From NCBI GenBank assembly GCA_023401495.1, contig JAEXDU010000143.1, positions 1-18,699 on the forward strand: a stretch of DNA of 18,699 bases, read 5' to 3'. The notes beneath the pieces are model-generated. The model did not search any database, had not been told where the DNA came from, and saw nothing but the letters and a program-made list of their open reading frames with translations. This document shows positions 1-7,552 of the stretch, piece by piece. The position numbers and the translations under genes are program-made. Source of the stretch: Bacillota bacterium (GTDB taxonomy: Bacteria; Bacillota; Clostridia; Oscillospirales; Acutalibacteraceae). Numbering within the stretch: position 1 is the stretch's first letter; each line of letters begins with the position of its first letter.

Positions 1-1
1 G

Positions 2-79
2 GAAGCCGTGCCGGAGCTGAAAAATTCAGACGGCAGCAGGAAGGTGCGCTGCTTTTTCGCGGGAGGGAAAGCCGTATGA
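2..79 (+). CDS. C-terminal end of a peptide-type ABC transporter ATPase (DppD/OppD-like), partial
   Basis: The first 25 complete codons of the window read in frame to a TGA at 77-79. The peptide contains VPELK and then KVRCFF, which resembles the extreme C-terminus of DppD/OppD ATPases, where a conserved 'P-x-L ... G-H-x-V-x-C' region closes the oligopeptide-type C-terminal domain. The stop overlaps the start of the next ATPase gene in an ATGA junction at 76-79, the usual arrangement of dppD-dppF pairs and a sign of translational coupling. Nothing upstream is visible, so the assignment rests on this short tail and on the neighbour. Confidence 0.72.
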   Translation, partial: EAVPELKNSDGSRKVRCFFAGGKAV

Positions 80-1059
80 AAGCAAATGAGCCACTGATTG
101 AACTGGTAAACGTCAGCAAGGAATATCAGATTAGGAATAGGAGCAATCCATTCCGGAAGAAAAGCATTCAGGCGGTGAATGGAATGGACCTTTCCATTTA
201 CCCGGGCGAAATATTCGGTCTTGTGGGAGAATCCGGCTGCGGAAAGTCGACTGTGGGACAGATGCTTGCGGGACTTCTTCCGCAGTCTTCCGGTGAAATT
301 CTTTACCGGGGAAAAAGCAGCCGCTGCATGACGGCGGAGGAAAGAAAGGCGATGCGCCGCGAAATTCAGATTGTCCTGCAGGACCCGTATGCCTCTCTGA
401 ATCCGAAACGAAAAATAGGCTGGCTGATTGAGGAGCCGCTGGTGATTAACACAAGACTGGGCAGGCAGAAGCGCACCCGTCTTGTGGAGGAGATGATCGA
501 AACGGTGGGTCTGGATACGGGTTACCTTCAACGCTATCCGCACGAGCTCAGCGGAGGGCAGCGGCAGCGCGTCAACATCGCGGCGGCTCTGATGCTGGAT
601 TCGCGCCTGCTGGTAGCGGATGAATCGGTTTCTGCGCTGGATGTGTCCATCCAGTCGCAGATTTTGAATCTTCTGAGAAAACTGAAGGAAACCAGAAACC
701 TGACATACCTGTTTATTTCCCATGATCTGAACGTCGTGCAGTATATGAGCGACCGTATCGGGGTGATGTATTTGGGACGGCTTGTAGAGTACGGCAGTGT
801 ACAGGAGATTTATGAAAATGCGCAGCATCCGTATACGCAGGCACTGCTTTCAACCATTCCTTCCGTCACAGAAACCGGGCGGAATCGCATTGTTCTGGAA
901 GGTGAGGTTCCAAGCCTGCTTAATCCGCCTTCCGGTTGTGCTTTTCATACCCGCTGCCGCCGTGCTGGTGCTCTTTGTGAAAAAACAATACCCGAATGGA
1001 AGCAGACAGGCGACAGCCATTTCGTATGCTGCTTTTTTGATGGGCGTAAGGAGAATTAA
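76..1059 (+). CDS. Peptide/nickel-type ABC importer ATP-binding protein (DppF/OppF-like)
   Basis: This is a 327-residue cytoplasmic ATPase that would power uptake of peptides or similar solutes together with the DppD-like partner just upstream. The Walker A motif GESGCGKS is at residues 51-58, the Q-loop glutamine (LQDPYASLNP) at about 102, the signature LSGGQRQR at 158-165, Walker B LLVADE at 178-183, and the H-loop histidine (FISHD) at 216. The C-terminal part (PPSGCAFHTRC and following) is the oligopeptide/dipeptide transporter C-terminal region that sets DppF/OppF apart from other ABC ATPases. The usual 'ADEPVSALD' reads ADESVSALD, a conservative change. The length is normal. The start is fixed by the ATGA overlap with the preceding gene. 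The substrate cannot be read from the ATPase; peptides, nickel or other oligomers are all possible. Confidence 0.92.
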   Translation: MKANEPLIELVNVSKEYQIRNRSNPFRKKSIQAVNGMDLSIYPGEIFGLVGESGCGKSTVGQMLAGLLPQSSGEILYRGKSSRCMTAEERKAMRREIQIVLQDPYASLNPKRKIGWLIEEPLVINTRLGRQKRTRLVEEMIETVGLDTGYLQRYPHELSGGQRQRVNIAAALMLDSRLLVADESVSALDVSIQSQILNLLRKLKETRNLTYLFISHDLNVVQYMSDRIGVMYLGRLVEYGSVQEIYENAQHPYTQALLSTIPSVTETGRNRIVLEGEVPSLLNPPSGCAFHTRCRRAGALCEKTIPEWKQTGDSHFVCCFFDGRKEN

Positions 1060-1063
1060 GGTC

Positions 1064-1867
1064 ATGAAAATAGGCTTTATTTCCGACATTCATGTTGATA
1101 AAAATAAGGAATATCCCGTTACGGAAGTGCTGGCCGAAAAAGCAGAAGAGCATCAGCTTTCGTGCCTTTTCATTGCGGGGGATATTTCAAATCACTATAC
1201 CACAACCTTTGCATTTCTGGAGCGGTTCCATTCTCTTTCCGGTGTTCCCGTTTATTTTGTGCCGGGCAATCACGATATGTGGGACCAATCAGGCGAATGC
1301 CGGGATTCATGGGAAATCTACCGACGCTATGCCGAATCCCCAGGCTGTCTGATTGACCGGTGCGTTCCGCTGAATGAAGAATGGGTAGCAACTGGTGACA
1401 TAGGCTGGTACGATTATGCGTTCGGCAATTCGAAATTCAGCAGGGAGGAATTTGAACGCCGCAATCGGTACGGAAGAACGTGGCAGGATAGTCTGAATGT
1501 TCGTTGGCATAAGTCCGATCCGGAAGTACACGGAGATATGATTGCCCGCCTGGAAAAGCAGTTGAAAAAAAGCAATGGAAAAAAGCAGATCGTGCTGACG
1601 CATATGGTGGGAATCCAGCAGTTTTGCGTGCCCGAAACCAAAAAAATGTGGGACTACTTCAATGCGTTTTTAGGCAGTCCGGACTACGGCACGCTTTACC
1701 CGAAATACAATGTTCGGTACGGCGTGATGGGGCATGTGCATTTTCGTGCGCGCTATATGGAAAACAGCATCCATTACCTGTGCTGCTGTCTGAATTATTA
1801 TACCGAGTGGCAAACCGATGATATCGTACACGAAATTGATGAAGCGCTTGCCGTTCTCACTCTCTGA
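1064..1867 (+). CDS. Calcineurin-like metallophosphoesterase
   Basis: This 267-residue protein has all the motifs of the binuclear metallophosphoesterase fold: D8-x-H10 in FISDIH, GD at 39-40, GNHD at 68-71, a histidine in LTHMVG at 180, and GHVH at 223-226. These residues bind two metal ions and hydrolyse phosphomono- or phosphodiesters. No signal peptide is visible, so it should be cytoplasmic. I chose the ATG at 1064 because AAGGAG at 1048-1053 sits 10 bases upstream. A longer reading frame that opens at 797 runs inside the ATPase gene and has no ribosome site. It lies 4 bases after the ATPase stop and is therefore the last gene of the dpp-type operon, followed by a strong terminator. Its placement suggests it processes something the importer brings in, but the substrate is unknown. 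Confidence 0.88.
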   Translation: MKIGFISDIHVDKNKEYPVTEVLAEKAEEHQLSCLFIAGDISNHYTTTFAFLERFHSLSGVPVYFVPGNHDMWDQSGECRDSWEIYRRYAESPGCLIDRCVPLNEEWVATGDIGWYDYAFGNSKFSREEFERRNRYGRTWQDSLNVRWHKSDPEVHGDMIARLEKQLKKSNGKKQIVLTHMVGIQQFCVPETKKMWDYFNAFLGSPDYGTLYPKYNVRYGVMGHVHFRARYMENSIHYLCCCLNYYTEWQTDDIVHEIDEALAVLTL

Positions 1868-1888
1868 ACACGCTGATAAATTTTCATT

Positions 1889-1923
1889 AAAAGCAAAAGC
1901 TTCATGAAGCTTTTGCTTTTTTT
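1889..1923 (+). terminator. Rho-independent terminator of the dpp-type operon
   Basis: A perfect 32-base palindrome (1889-1920; left arm AAAAGCAAAAGCTTCA) is followed by a T-run to 1923. It begins 21 bases after the metallophosphoesterase stop. Because the arms themselves end in A and T runs it could work on both strands, but the only upstream gene is on the plus strand. Confidence 0.88.
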
Positions 1924-2197
1924 AGGATTAAAACGGCGAAATTTGCCCGAATTCAAAAGAAAACAGACAAGAAACAAATCAAATAAACATTTTACATCCC
2001 TATAATGCTGACAAAACAAAGGGGTGATATATTTTTAATGTCATCTTACGGCCGAAGAACCAGAAGTACATACCAGATCAAATCGGGAAAATGAAACAAG
2101 AGGAAAGAAGCCGAGCGGGCAAAAGATGTCCTGCGAACTGTGCCGGGAGAATCCAATCGTTGATTTTCAGGGCGCCATTTGATTTAGGAGGAAAAAC
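1924..2197 (+). promoter_or_regulatory. Leader/promoter region of the Ugp-like importer operon
   Basis: This 274-base gap between the terminator and the binding-protein gene holds a perfect -10-like TATAAT at 2001-2006, but no convincing -35 at 16-18 bases from it (the matching stretch is ATCAAA). That weak -35 would fit a regulated promoter, possibly one needing an activator or controlled by the DeoR-type protein encoded at the end of the operon. I see no clear operator repeat. The untranslated leader would be nearly 190 bases. The only reading frame inside it is 18 codons long and unconvincing. The ribosome site AGGAGG at 2186-2191 is strong and belongs to the next gene. Confidence 0.45.
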
Positions 2198-3580
2198 ATG
2201 AAAAGAAAAACATTACGAGCAGGAGCTTTGCTCTTGTGTACGGCTATTCTGGCGGGGATGATCGGCTGCTCCTCACCTAGCGGGCAGACCTCGTCTGCGC
2301 CGGCGGAGTCCTCGGATGGAAATCAGGTTTATGATGTAACCTTCTGGTATTCCATGGGCGGTTTGGGTGAGCAGGCAGTTCAGAAGATGGTCAGCGAATT
2401 CAACAGCACTCATCCGAACATCCACGTAGAGGCGCTCTTTCAGGGCAGCTATACCGATGCTATGAACAAGCTGAAAACCTCTATAAAAGGCGGCCAGATT
2501 CCCGACGTAGTTCAATTAGGAGATGAAAACACAAGGTTTATGATGGAAAATGAAGCGGTCTTGCCCATTCAAACCTTAATTGATCAGGAAAACTATGATA
2601 TTTCTGCGTTGGAACCCAACATATTGGCCTACTATACCCTGGACGGCAAGCTGTACAGCATGCCTTTCAACAATTCCACTCCGATTCTGTATTACAATAA
2701 GGATCTTTTCCGGGCTGCCGGCCTGGATCCGGAAAATCCGCCCCAAACAATGGACGAGCTGTTAGCTTACAGTAAAAAACTGGCTCAGAATGATGAGCAG
2801 GGAAATTTAAAAGTATCTGGATGTGAAATCAACAACTCAGATATCAACGAGTGGCTTTTTTCTGAATGGATGTGCCTGCAAGGGCTCCCCTTTGCCGATA
2901 ACGGTAACGGCAGATCCGGCAGGGCGACCGCAGTTGCATACGATCAGAACAGCGGTGGCCTGAAGATACTGCAAAAGCTGTTGGAGGTTCAAAAATCGGG
3001 CACGGCCAGCCAGGCAAATACCATTAGTGATATATTTGGCCGCTTCGCTTCCGGCCAGTCCGCAATGATGCTTTCTTCCTCGGCGGGCCTTTATACGGTG
3101 CTTACCACCATCGGGGATCAATTTGAGATTGGAACAGGGCCCATACCCACCATCAGCGCGGAGGATCAGGGCGGTGTATCCGTTGGCGGAGCTTCTCTTT
3201 GGATGATGGACACAAACGATGCCGGAAAAGAGAAAGCCGCGTTTGAATTTATTCAGTTCATGGCCTCGCCGGAACAGCAGGCGTACTGGTGCAGTCAGAC
3301 AGGATACTTCCCCGTTACCACCAAATCCTATGATTTGCCCGAGATGAAACAACTGCTTGAAGAAAAGCCTCAGTTCAACGCGGCGATCGATCAGCTTCGT
3401 CAGTCCAAGCCTGAATATCAAGGTGTTCTGATTTCAGTGTTTCCCGAGCTTTCACAGCAGTATGAGGAAGTAATCAATAAGGTTCTGGCAGAGGAATGGA
3501 CGCCGGAAGAGGGAATTGAAAAGGCCGCCGAGCAGGCCAATAAAATCATTGCGGATTACAACGAGAGAAACCCGGAGTGA
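2198..3580 (+). CDS. Extracellular solute-binding lipoprotein, family 1 (UgpB-like)
   Basis: This 460-residue protein is the substrate-binding component of a CUT1-type ABC importer. A basic n-region (MKRKTLR), a hydrophobic core and the lipobox GMIGC with Cys24 mark it as a membrane-anchored lipoprotein on the outer face of the cell. A Ser/Pro-rich linker follows, then the family 1 fold starting VTFWYSMGG, with the typical EFNSTHPNI and PDVVQLGD segments. The FWYSMGG and FQGSYTDAMNK stretches look most like UgpB, which binds glycerol-3-phosphate and glycerophosphodiesters, rather than maltose-binding proteins; this is judgement from memory. It has an ideal ribosome site (AGGAGG, 6-base spacing). 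It is the first gene of an operon with two permeases, a PHP hydrolase and a DeoR regulator, which supports a phosphorylated-polyol or sugar ligand. Confidence 0.88.
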   Translation: MKRKTLRAGALLLCTAILAGMIGCSSPSGQTSSAPAESSDGNQVYDVTFWYSMGGLGEQAVQKMVSEFNSTHPNIHVEALFQGSYTDAMNKLKTSIKGGQIPDVVQLGDENTRFMMENEAVLPIQTLIDQENYDISALEPNILAYYTLDGKLYSMPFNNSTPILYYNKDLFRAAGLDPENPPQTMDELLAYSKKLAQNDEQGNLKVSGCEINNSDINEWLFSEWMCLQGLPFADNGNGRSGRATAVAYDQNSGGLKILQKLLEVQKSGTASQANTISDIFGRFASGQSAMMLSSSAGLYTVLTTIGDQFEIGTGPIPTISAEDQGGVSVGGASLWMMDTNDAGKEKAAFEFIQFMASPEQQAYWCSQTGYFPVTTKSYDLPEMKQLLEEKPQFNAAIDQLRQSKPEYQGVLISVFPELSQQYEEVINKVLAEEWTPEEGIEKAAEQANKIIADYNERNPE

Positions 3581-3602
3581 CAGCGGGGGCAAATTACGCG
3601 AT

Positions 3603-3642
3603 GGAACCTGGGGCCGTCCAAAGGCGAGCCCCGCACGGTTCC
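3603..3642 (+). promoter_or_regulatory. Intercistronic stem-loop between binding protein and permease genes
   Basis: GGAACC (3603-3608) pairs with GGTTCC (3637-3642), and inside it GGGGC (3610-3614) pairs with GCCCC (3628-3632). No T-run follows, only TGCTTTAAGG leading into the next ribosome site. Such hairpins after binding-protein genes are known to protect upstream mRNA or cause partial termination, so that the binding protein is made in excess over the permeases. That role here is inference. Confidence 0.55.
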
Positions 3643-3662
3643 TGCTTTAAGGAGGCAGTATT

Positions 3663-4532
3663 ATGAATAGCCGGGCTTTGATTCGAAAGCTGGAGCCTTA
3701 CCTCTACCTGTTTCCTTGCTTGGTGTTCATTGGGCTTTTTGTTTATTTTCCGTTGCTCCGTACCTTTTCTTTAAGCCTTTTCAAAACCAACGCGATGGGG
3801 GAGCCAATCCGCTTTATCGGAATTAAAAATTACTGGGATGTTCTGATTTCCCAGGAATTTCTGAATTCCTGTTCGGTGACGTTTTGGTTTGTGCTGCTCA
3901 CAGCAGTCCCCACCATTCTGCTGGGGCTTGTCATGGCGCTGCTGACACAGAAAAAAGGAAAAGGAAACAGCTTCTTTGAAGCAGTATTCTCGATGCCTGT
4001 GGTGATTTCGTCCGCCTCTGGAGCCATGATTTGGATGCTGCTTTTGAATCCGTCTACAGGGTTTGTCAATTATCTGCTTCAACAAAATATCAACTGGTTT
4101 CAGGATGAACGGTTTGCGCTGGTTGCAGTGACCGCGCTGACGGTTTGGCTCAGCTTAGGGGTGGATTATATCTTTTTTTTAACCGGGCTGCGAAATATTC
4201 CGCAAAGCCTGCTGGAGGCGGCTGACATAGACGGCGCAGGCCCAATTGCAAAGTTTTTCAAAATTTTGCTGCCGCTTATTTCCCCCACGCTGTTTTTTAT
4301 ACTGGTCATGAATGTGTCCGCTTTTGCTCAGGTTTTCACGCAGATTTCAATCCTGACACAGGGAGGGCCCTTCCAATCGACCAATGTTTTGGTATATTCC
4401 ATTTACAGCAACGCTTTTGTCAATGACAGGTATGACATCGCAAGTGTTCAGTCCATCTTATTATTTCTGATCATGCTGGCAGTGACCTTACTGCAATTCC
4501 GTGTGGAAAAAAAGGTGGTGTACGATTTTTGA
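3663..4532 (+). CDS. CUT1 ABC importer permease (UgpA/MalF-type)
   Basis: A 289-residue inner-membrane permease with about six transmembrane segments, starting with YLYLFPCLVFIGLFVYFPLL near the N-terminus. The coupling-helix EAA motif is present as EAADIDGAGPIAKFFKILLP in the last third, the site that docks the ATPase. Length and the short N-terminus are typical of UgpA/LacF-like partners rather than the longer MalF. AAGGAGG at 3649-3655 precedes the ATG by about 7 bases. It forms a heterodimer with the next gene's product, whose ribosome site lies inside the end of this gene. Confidence 0.9.
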   Translation: MNSRALIRKLEPYLYLFPCLVFIGLFVYFPLLRTFSLSLFKTNAMGEPIRFIGIKNYWDVLISQEFLNSCSVTFWFVLLTAVPTILLGLVMALLTQKKGKGNSFFEAVFSMPVVISSASGAMIWMLLLNPSTGFVNYLLQQNINWFQDERFALVAVTALTVWLSLGVDYIFFLTGLRNIPQSLLEAADIDGAGPIAKFFKILLPLISPTLFFILVMNVSAFAQVFTQISILTQGGPFQSTNVLVYSIYSNAFVNDRYDIASVQSILLFLIMLAVTLLQFRVEKKVVYDF

Positions 4533-4533
4533 A

Positions 4534-5364
4534 ATGAATCGTGTGTTTTCTCTAAAAACAAGTCATGTACTTCTGCTGATCAAGCTGGCGTTGGGGCTCG
4601 CAATCATTTTGCCTTTGATTTATTGCGTTTCGATTTCGCTGATGACGCCGGGGGAAATTTTCAGCTATCCGCCCCGGCTGTTTCCGCGCAGCTTGTATGG
4701 AAATAATTATCAGGAGCTGTTTCAAACCATTCCGCTGCTGCGTTTTTTGCTGAATTCACTGCTGATTGCGTCGATTTCAACCCTCAGTAAAATCCTGCTG
4801 AACAGTCTTGCCGCCTATGCTTTTGCATTTTTTGAATTCAAAGGGAAAAAGACGCTTTTCTTTCTGATTTTATTTGCCTATATGGTTCCCGCGGAAAGTG
4901 TTGTAATAGCCAATTTTTCGACGATTGCGAAAGCAGAGCTGCTGGATACGCTGGTGGCCGTACTGCTGCCCAACCTGGTTTCGGCGATGGGGGTTTTTGT
5001 CATGCGGCAGCACTTTCTGACGCTTCCCCAAGAGCTTAGAGAAGCGGCCGAGCTGGATGGCTGCGGTTCGCTGAAATTTTTTGTACGGATCGCGCTTCCC
5101 TTGACAAAATCTGCTGTTTTTTCTGTTGCTGCGATTGAATTTGTAGGGGCCTGGAACATGTACCTGTGGCCCTTGCTGGTAACAAACAGCACAGAAAACA
5201 GAACCATCCAAATCGGAATCAGTATGTTGAGCTTTTCTGATTCCCAATCCTTTGGACTTTGCGCGGCAGGGATTGTTTCAGCCCTTGTTCCGCCAATGCT
5301 TCTGTTTTTGTTTGGTAAAAAGAATATTGTGGCAGGGCTTACCGCAGGATCTTTGAAAGGCTGA
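4534..5364 (+). CDS. CUT1 ABC importer permease (UgpE/MalG-type)
   Basis: A 276-residue permease, the second half of the transmembrane channel. It shows about six membrane segments and an EAA motif, REAAELDGCGSLKFFVRIALP, then the typical FVGAWNMYLWPLLV segment seen in MalG/UgpE proteins. I start it at the ATG at 4534, one base after the stop of the first permease, with AGGTGGTG at 4513-4520 upstream. An in-frame GTG at 4501 would add 11 charged residues and lacks a ribosome site. No ATPase gene follows, so the complex must borrow one encoded elsewhere, as CUT1 systems served by a shared MsiK/UgpC-type ATPase do. Confidence 0.9.
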   Translation: MNRVFSLKTSHVLLLIKLALGLAIILPLIYCVSISLMTPGEIFSYPPRLFPRSLYGNNYQELFQTIPLLRFLLNSLLIASISTLSKILLNSLAAYAFAFFEFKGKKTLFFLILFAYMVPAESVVIANFSTIAKAELLDTLVAVLLPNLVSAMGVFVMRQHFLTLPQELREAAELDGCGSLKFFVRIALPLTKSAVFSVAAIEFVGAWNMYLWPLLVTNSTENRTIQIGISMLSFSDSQSFGLCAAGIVSALVPPMLLFLFGKKNIVAGLTAGSLKG

Positions 5365-5416
5365 TACCGGCAGACAAATACGATCACCCCAATGACCAAG
5401 AAAGGTGCCAAGCTAA

Positions 5417-6403
5417 ATGAAGGATCAAACTACTGTATTTTCTAAAAAAGGGAATTGGTATAAAGGAAATTTGCATACACATACCCTTCTTTCGGACGGA
5501 AAGGCCAGTGCGGAACAGATGGTCGATGAATACCGGCGCGCGGGTTACCATTTTCTCTCGATTACCGACCATAATATCTTTCAGGCATATTCCCAGTTTT
5601 CCGACGGGCAGTTTTTGATGCTGCCGGGCACAGAACTGACGCCCGGATTCGATATGGAAGACGGGGAACTAATGGGGGCTATGGCAGCCCATCAAAGAGG
5701 GGAGTTCGTTTGGAGTGAGGCTGCACCTTCCCTGCGCAAAAAAATTGCCGCCTTGTGCGATGCCCATGTGCTGGCTATCTCCAGGCAGGAAACCGGCGTC
5801 TCGTGGAAAGCGGAGCCACAGCAGTTTGACAGTATTCAAAATATGATTAACTATGCCTTCCAGCGGGATTGTATTTCCATTGTAGCGCATCCCGCCTGGT
5901 CAAAATTGGATTCGCAGGCGCTCATTTCTTTGAAAGGATATGCCGCCATAGAGGTTTACAATCATGTCAGTCACCCGTGGGCGGAGTCCTCCCTGCTTTG
6001 GGATTCCATGCTGAACAAGGGGCTCCATGTATTTGCTCTTGCCAGCGATGATGCCCATGAGCTGCAGGATGCCTGCGGAGGATACATGATGCTCAAGGCG
6101 GAATCCCTGACACACGGCAAAGTGATCGAGGCGATTGAACATGGCGACTATTATTCTTCCTGCGGACCTATCATAAATGGCTTCCACCGGGATGGAGAAA
6201 CTATAGTGGTGCAGTGCTCAGCGTGCAAAGAGGTCCGTTTTTTGACGGACAACATGTTTGGCAAGACCTATCGCTCTGCAGAAGGCGACGGACTGACACG
6301 CTGTGAACATAAGCTTTTCGGTGACGAAGCATATGTCCGGGTAGAGGTAGTGGATAGCCAGGGCCTTAAGGCATGGACAAACCCGATATTCCTAGAGGAA
6401 TGA
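5417..6403 (+). CDS. PHP-domain metallohydrolase (CehA/McbA-like)
   Basis: This 328-residue cytoplasmic protein carries the polymerase-and-histidinol-phosphatase fold. Metal-binding motifs are in the expected order: H20-T-H22 with D27 (LHTHTLLSDGK), D51-H52 (SITDHN), E73 (GTELTP), H158 (VAHPAW), and D211/D212 and H214 (ASDDAH). Residues from about 250 on form a small beta-rich C-terminal region often found in this subfamily. Family members hydrolyse phosphoesters or, in CehA/McbA, carbamate esters. AAAGGTG at 5401-5407 lies about 9 bases before the ATG. It sits 52 bases after the second permease in the importer operon, so it probably acts on the imported compound. A phosphodiester such as a glycerophosphodiester is a reasonable but unproven substrate. 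Confidence 0.86.
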   Translation: MKDQTTVFSKKGNWYKGNLHTHTLLSDGKASAEQMVDEYRRAGYHFLSITDHNIFQAYSQFSDGQFLMLPGTELTPGFDMEDGELMGAMAAHQRGEFVWSEAAPSLRKKIAALCDAHVLAISRQETGVSWKAEPQQFDSIQNMINYAFQRDCISIVAHPAWSKLDSQALISLKGYAAIEVYNHVSHPWAESSLLWDSMLNKGLHVFALASDDAHELQDACGGYMMLKAESLTHGKVIEAIEHGDYYSSCGPIINGFHRDGETIVVQCSACKEVRFLTDNMFGKTYRSAEGDGLTRCEHKLFGDEAYVRVEVVDSQGLKAWTNPIFLEE

Positions 6404-6445
6404 TTGTCCGTAAAAAATTAAATTAAGAAGTGGGAGGCGAAGCTT

Positions 6446-7252
6446 GTGTCTTTGGAAGGGGAAGATCGCAAGGCGCATATTTTAAAGGAACTGGAATCAA
6501 AAGGTAAGGTAAAGGTCAATTTGCTTTCAGAGGATTTGGGAGTGACTCCGGAAACCGTCAGGCGGTATTTAGAAGAATTGGAGAAAGAGAATCAGATCAA
6601 AAGAGTATACGGAGGCGCTGTTAAGGCTGCAGGTGGGGAAGAGCTTCCCTATGCAGAGCGGACGATCCAATATATTGCTGAAAAAAAGAGCATTGGAGAA
6701 TACGCGGCGCATCTTGTTGCAGACGGAGAAATGGTGATAATCGATGTTGGTACAACGACCCTGCAGATGGTGCAGCATGTCTTGCAACGAAAAAATTTAG
6801 TTGTCGTCACATCGTCCTTTGCAGTGTTAAAGGAGCTAATTCAATATAAAAACAATGACGCATTTATCAGTGGGATCATTTTTATAGGCGGCAATATTAA
6901 TTCAAGGCAGATGACGGTATCGGGGACACTGGCAGAAAGCTTTGTGGATCATTTGTATGCGGATAAGGCATTTGTTTCTGTGGCCGGGCTTTCTTTGAAT
7001 GGGGGATTAACCTCTTACGATCAAAATGAGTGTACGCTTACCAGAAAGATTCTTCACCACGCGGGGCAAAAAATTGTTTTGGCGGACCACTCTAAAATAG
7101 GCTGTCGAAATCATTATAAAATTGCTGATCTGGCGGATGTGGATAAGATTATTTGTAATGCACCGGCTCCGCCGGAGTGGGAAAAAACGCTGGCACAAAT
7201 AGGGGTGGAGTGGATTTGCTGCACAAAGGGCAAAGAAGGCTTTCATGAATAG
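6446..7252 (+). CDS. DeoR/GlpR-family transcriptional regulator
   Basis: A 268-residue regulator with an N-terminal DeoR winged helix-turn-helix (RKAHILKELESKGKVKVNLL through VTPETVRRYLEELE and the characteristic RVYGGAV, about residues 8-58). A C-terminal phosphosugar-sensing DeoRC domain follows (IDVGTTTLQMVQHV, VVTSS, GGNINSRQMTVSG, DKAFVSVAGL). Such proteins typically repress a sugar-phosphate or polyol operon until the phosphorylated intermediate binds. The start is GTG at 6446; GGAGG at 6433-6437 is correctly spaced 8 bases away and no upstream ATG competes. Its position 42 bases after the PHP gene suggests it is co-transcribed and controls the importer operon. No operator is visible. 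Confidence 0.9.
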   Translation: MSLEGEDRKAHILKELESKGKVKVNLLSEDLGVTPETVRRYLEELEKENQIKRVYGGAVKAAGGEELPYAERTIQYIAEKKSIGEYAAHLVADGEMVIIDVGTTTLQMVQHVLQRKNLVVVTSSFAVLKELIQYKNNDAFISGIIFIGGNINSRQMTVSGTLAESFVDHLYADKAFVSVAGLSLNGGLTSYDQNECTLTRKILHHAGQKIVLADHSKIGCRNHYKIADLADVDKIICNAPAPPEWEKTLAQIGVEWICCTKGKEGFHE

Positions 7253-7295
7253 AGATGAAAGATAGCCAGCTTGCGTTAAAGAGATAAAATGTTAG

Positions 7296-7332
7296 GGATA
7301 CTGCTTGCAAAAGGTGGTATCCTTTCTTTTTT
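7296..7332 (+). terminator. Short terminator after the DeoR gene, overlapping the adjacent promoter
   Basis: GGATAC (7296-7301) pairs with GTATCC (7317-7322), extendable by an A-T and a G-T pair, and is followed at once by TTTCTTTTTT. It would end the importer operon just before the -10 of the DUF255-type promoter. In the second copy of this segment (from 11863) the left arm is changed to GGAAAG and the hairpin is lost, which suggests that this left position is the original one. Confidence 0.55.
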
Positions 7333-7336
7333 CAGG

Positions 7337-7342
7337 TATAAT
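7337..7342 (+). promoter_or_regulatory. Orphan -10 box of the truncated DUF255 promoter copy
   Basis: A perfect TATAAT sits 36 bases before the pseudogene start codon and is identical in context to the one at 11909-11914 ahead of the intact gene. No good -35 is visible. If active it would transcribe the fragment and the following non-coding stretch towards the hairpin at 7943. Confidence 0.45.
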
Positions 7343-7377
7343 AAACACTATGAAACCGAAAAGAGAAGGATGATGAA

Positions 7378-7552
7378 ATGACTGGCTCACATAGAGTTCC
7401 CAATCACTTAGCCAAGGAAAAAAGCCCCTACCTTTTACAGCACGCTGAGAATCCCGTCGACTGGTTTCCATGGGGGGGAGCAGGCGTTTGAGAAAGCCAA
7501 ACGCGAGGACAAACCGATCTTTTTGAGCATTGCCTACTCCACGTGCCGTTGG
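7378..7552 (+). pseudogene. Truncated, frameshifted 5' fragment of a DUF255/YyaL-like gene
   Basis: From the ATG at 7378 the sequence matches the first 30 codons of the intact gene at 11950 exactly. It then carries one extra G in a run of seven (7472-7478), which shifts the frame to a TGA at 7489-7491. Recognisable homology continues to about 7552 (ACGTGCC.TTGG), just before where the intact gene encodes its CxxC motif region, then stops abruptly. After 7469 the differences from the intact copy fall mostly at third codon positions (for example CCA/CCG, GAG/GAA, AAA/AAG). That is the pattern of a diverged homologous gene rather than a fresh duplication. The upstream ribosome site and -10 are retained. 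No complete product can be made from it. Confidence 0.9.

Larger units (their letters stand above)
7286..7552 (+). repeat. Left copy of a direct repeat (DUF255 promoter and 5' end)
   Basis: This segment matches 11856-12123 at a fixed offset of 4572 up to the extra G. The core 7314-7469 differs at only one base (7354) of 156. On both sides the copies are visibly more divergent: five differences in 7291-7313 and about a dozen in 7470-7552. Together the copies bracket the AT-rich minus-strand gene group. Confidence 0.88.

Noticed and set aside
797..1063. Longer N-terminal extension of the metallophosphoesterase frame
   Set aside because: It lies wholly inside the ATPase gene in another frame and has no ribosome site; the DxH motif sits at the right distance from the ATG at 1064, which has AAGGAG upstream.
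2038..2094. 18-codon reading frame in the leader of the Ugp-like operon
   Set aside because: The only ribosome-like sequence (AAAGGGG) is too far from the ATG and the peptide shows no leader-peptide pattern such as runs of one amino acid.
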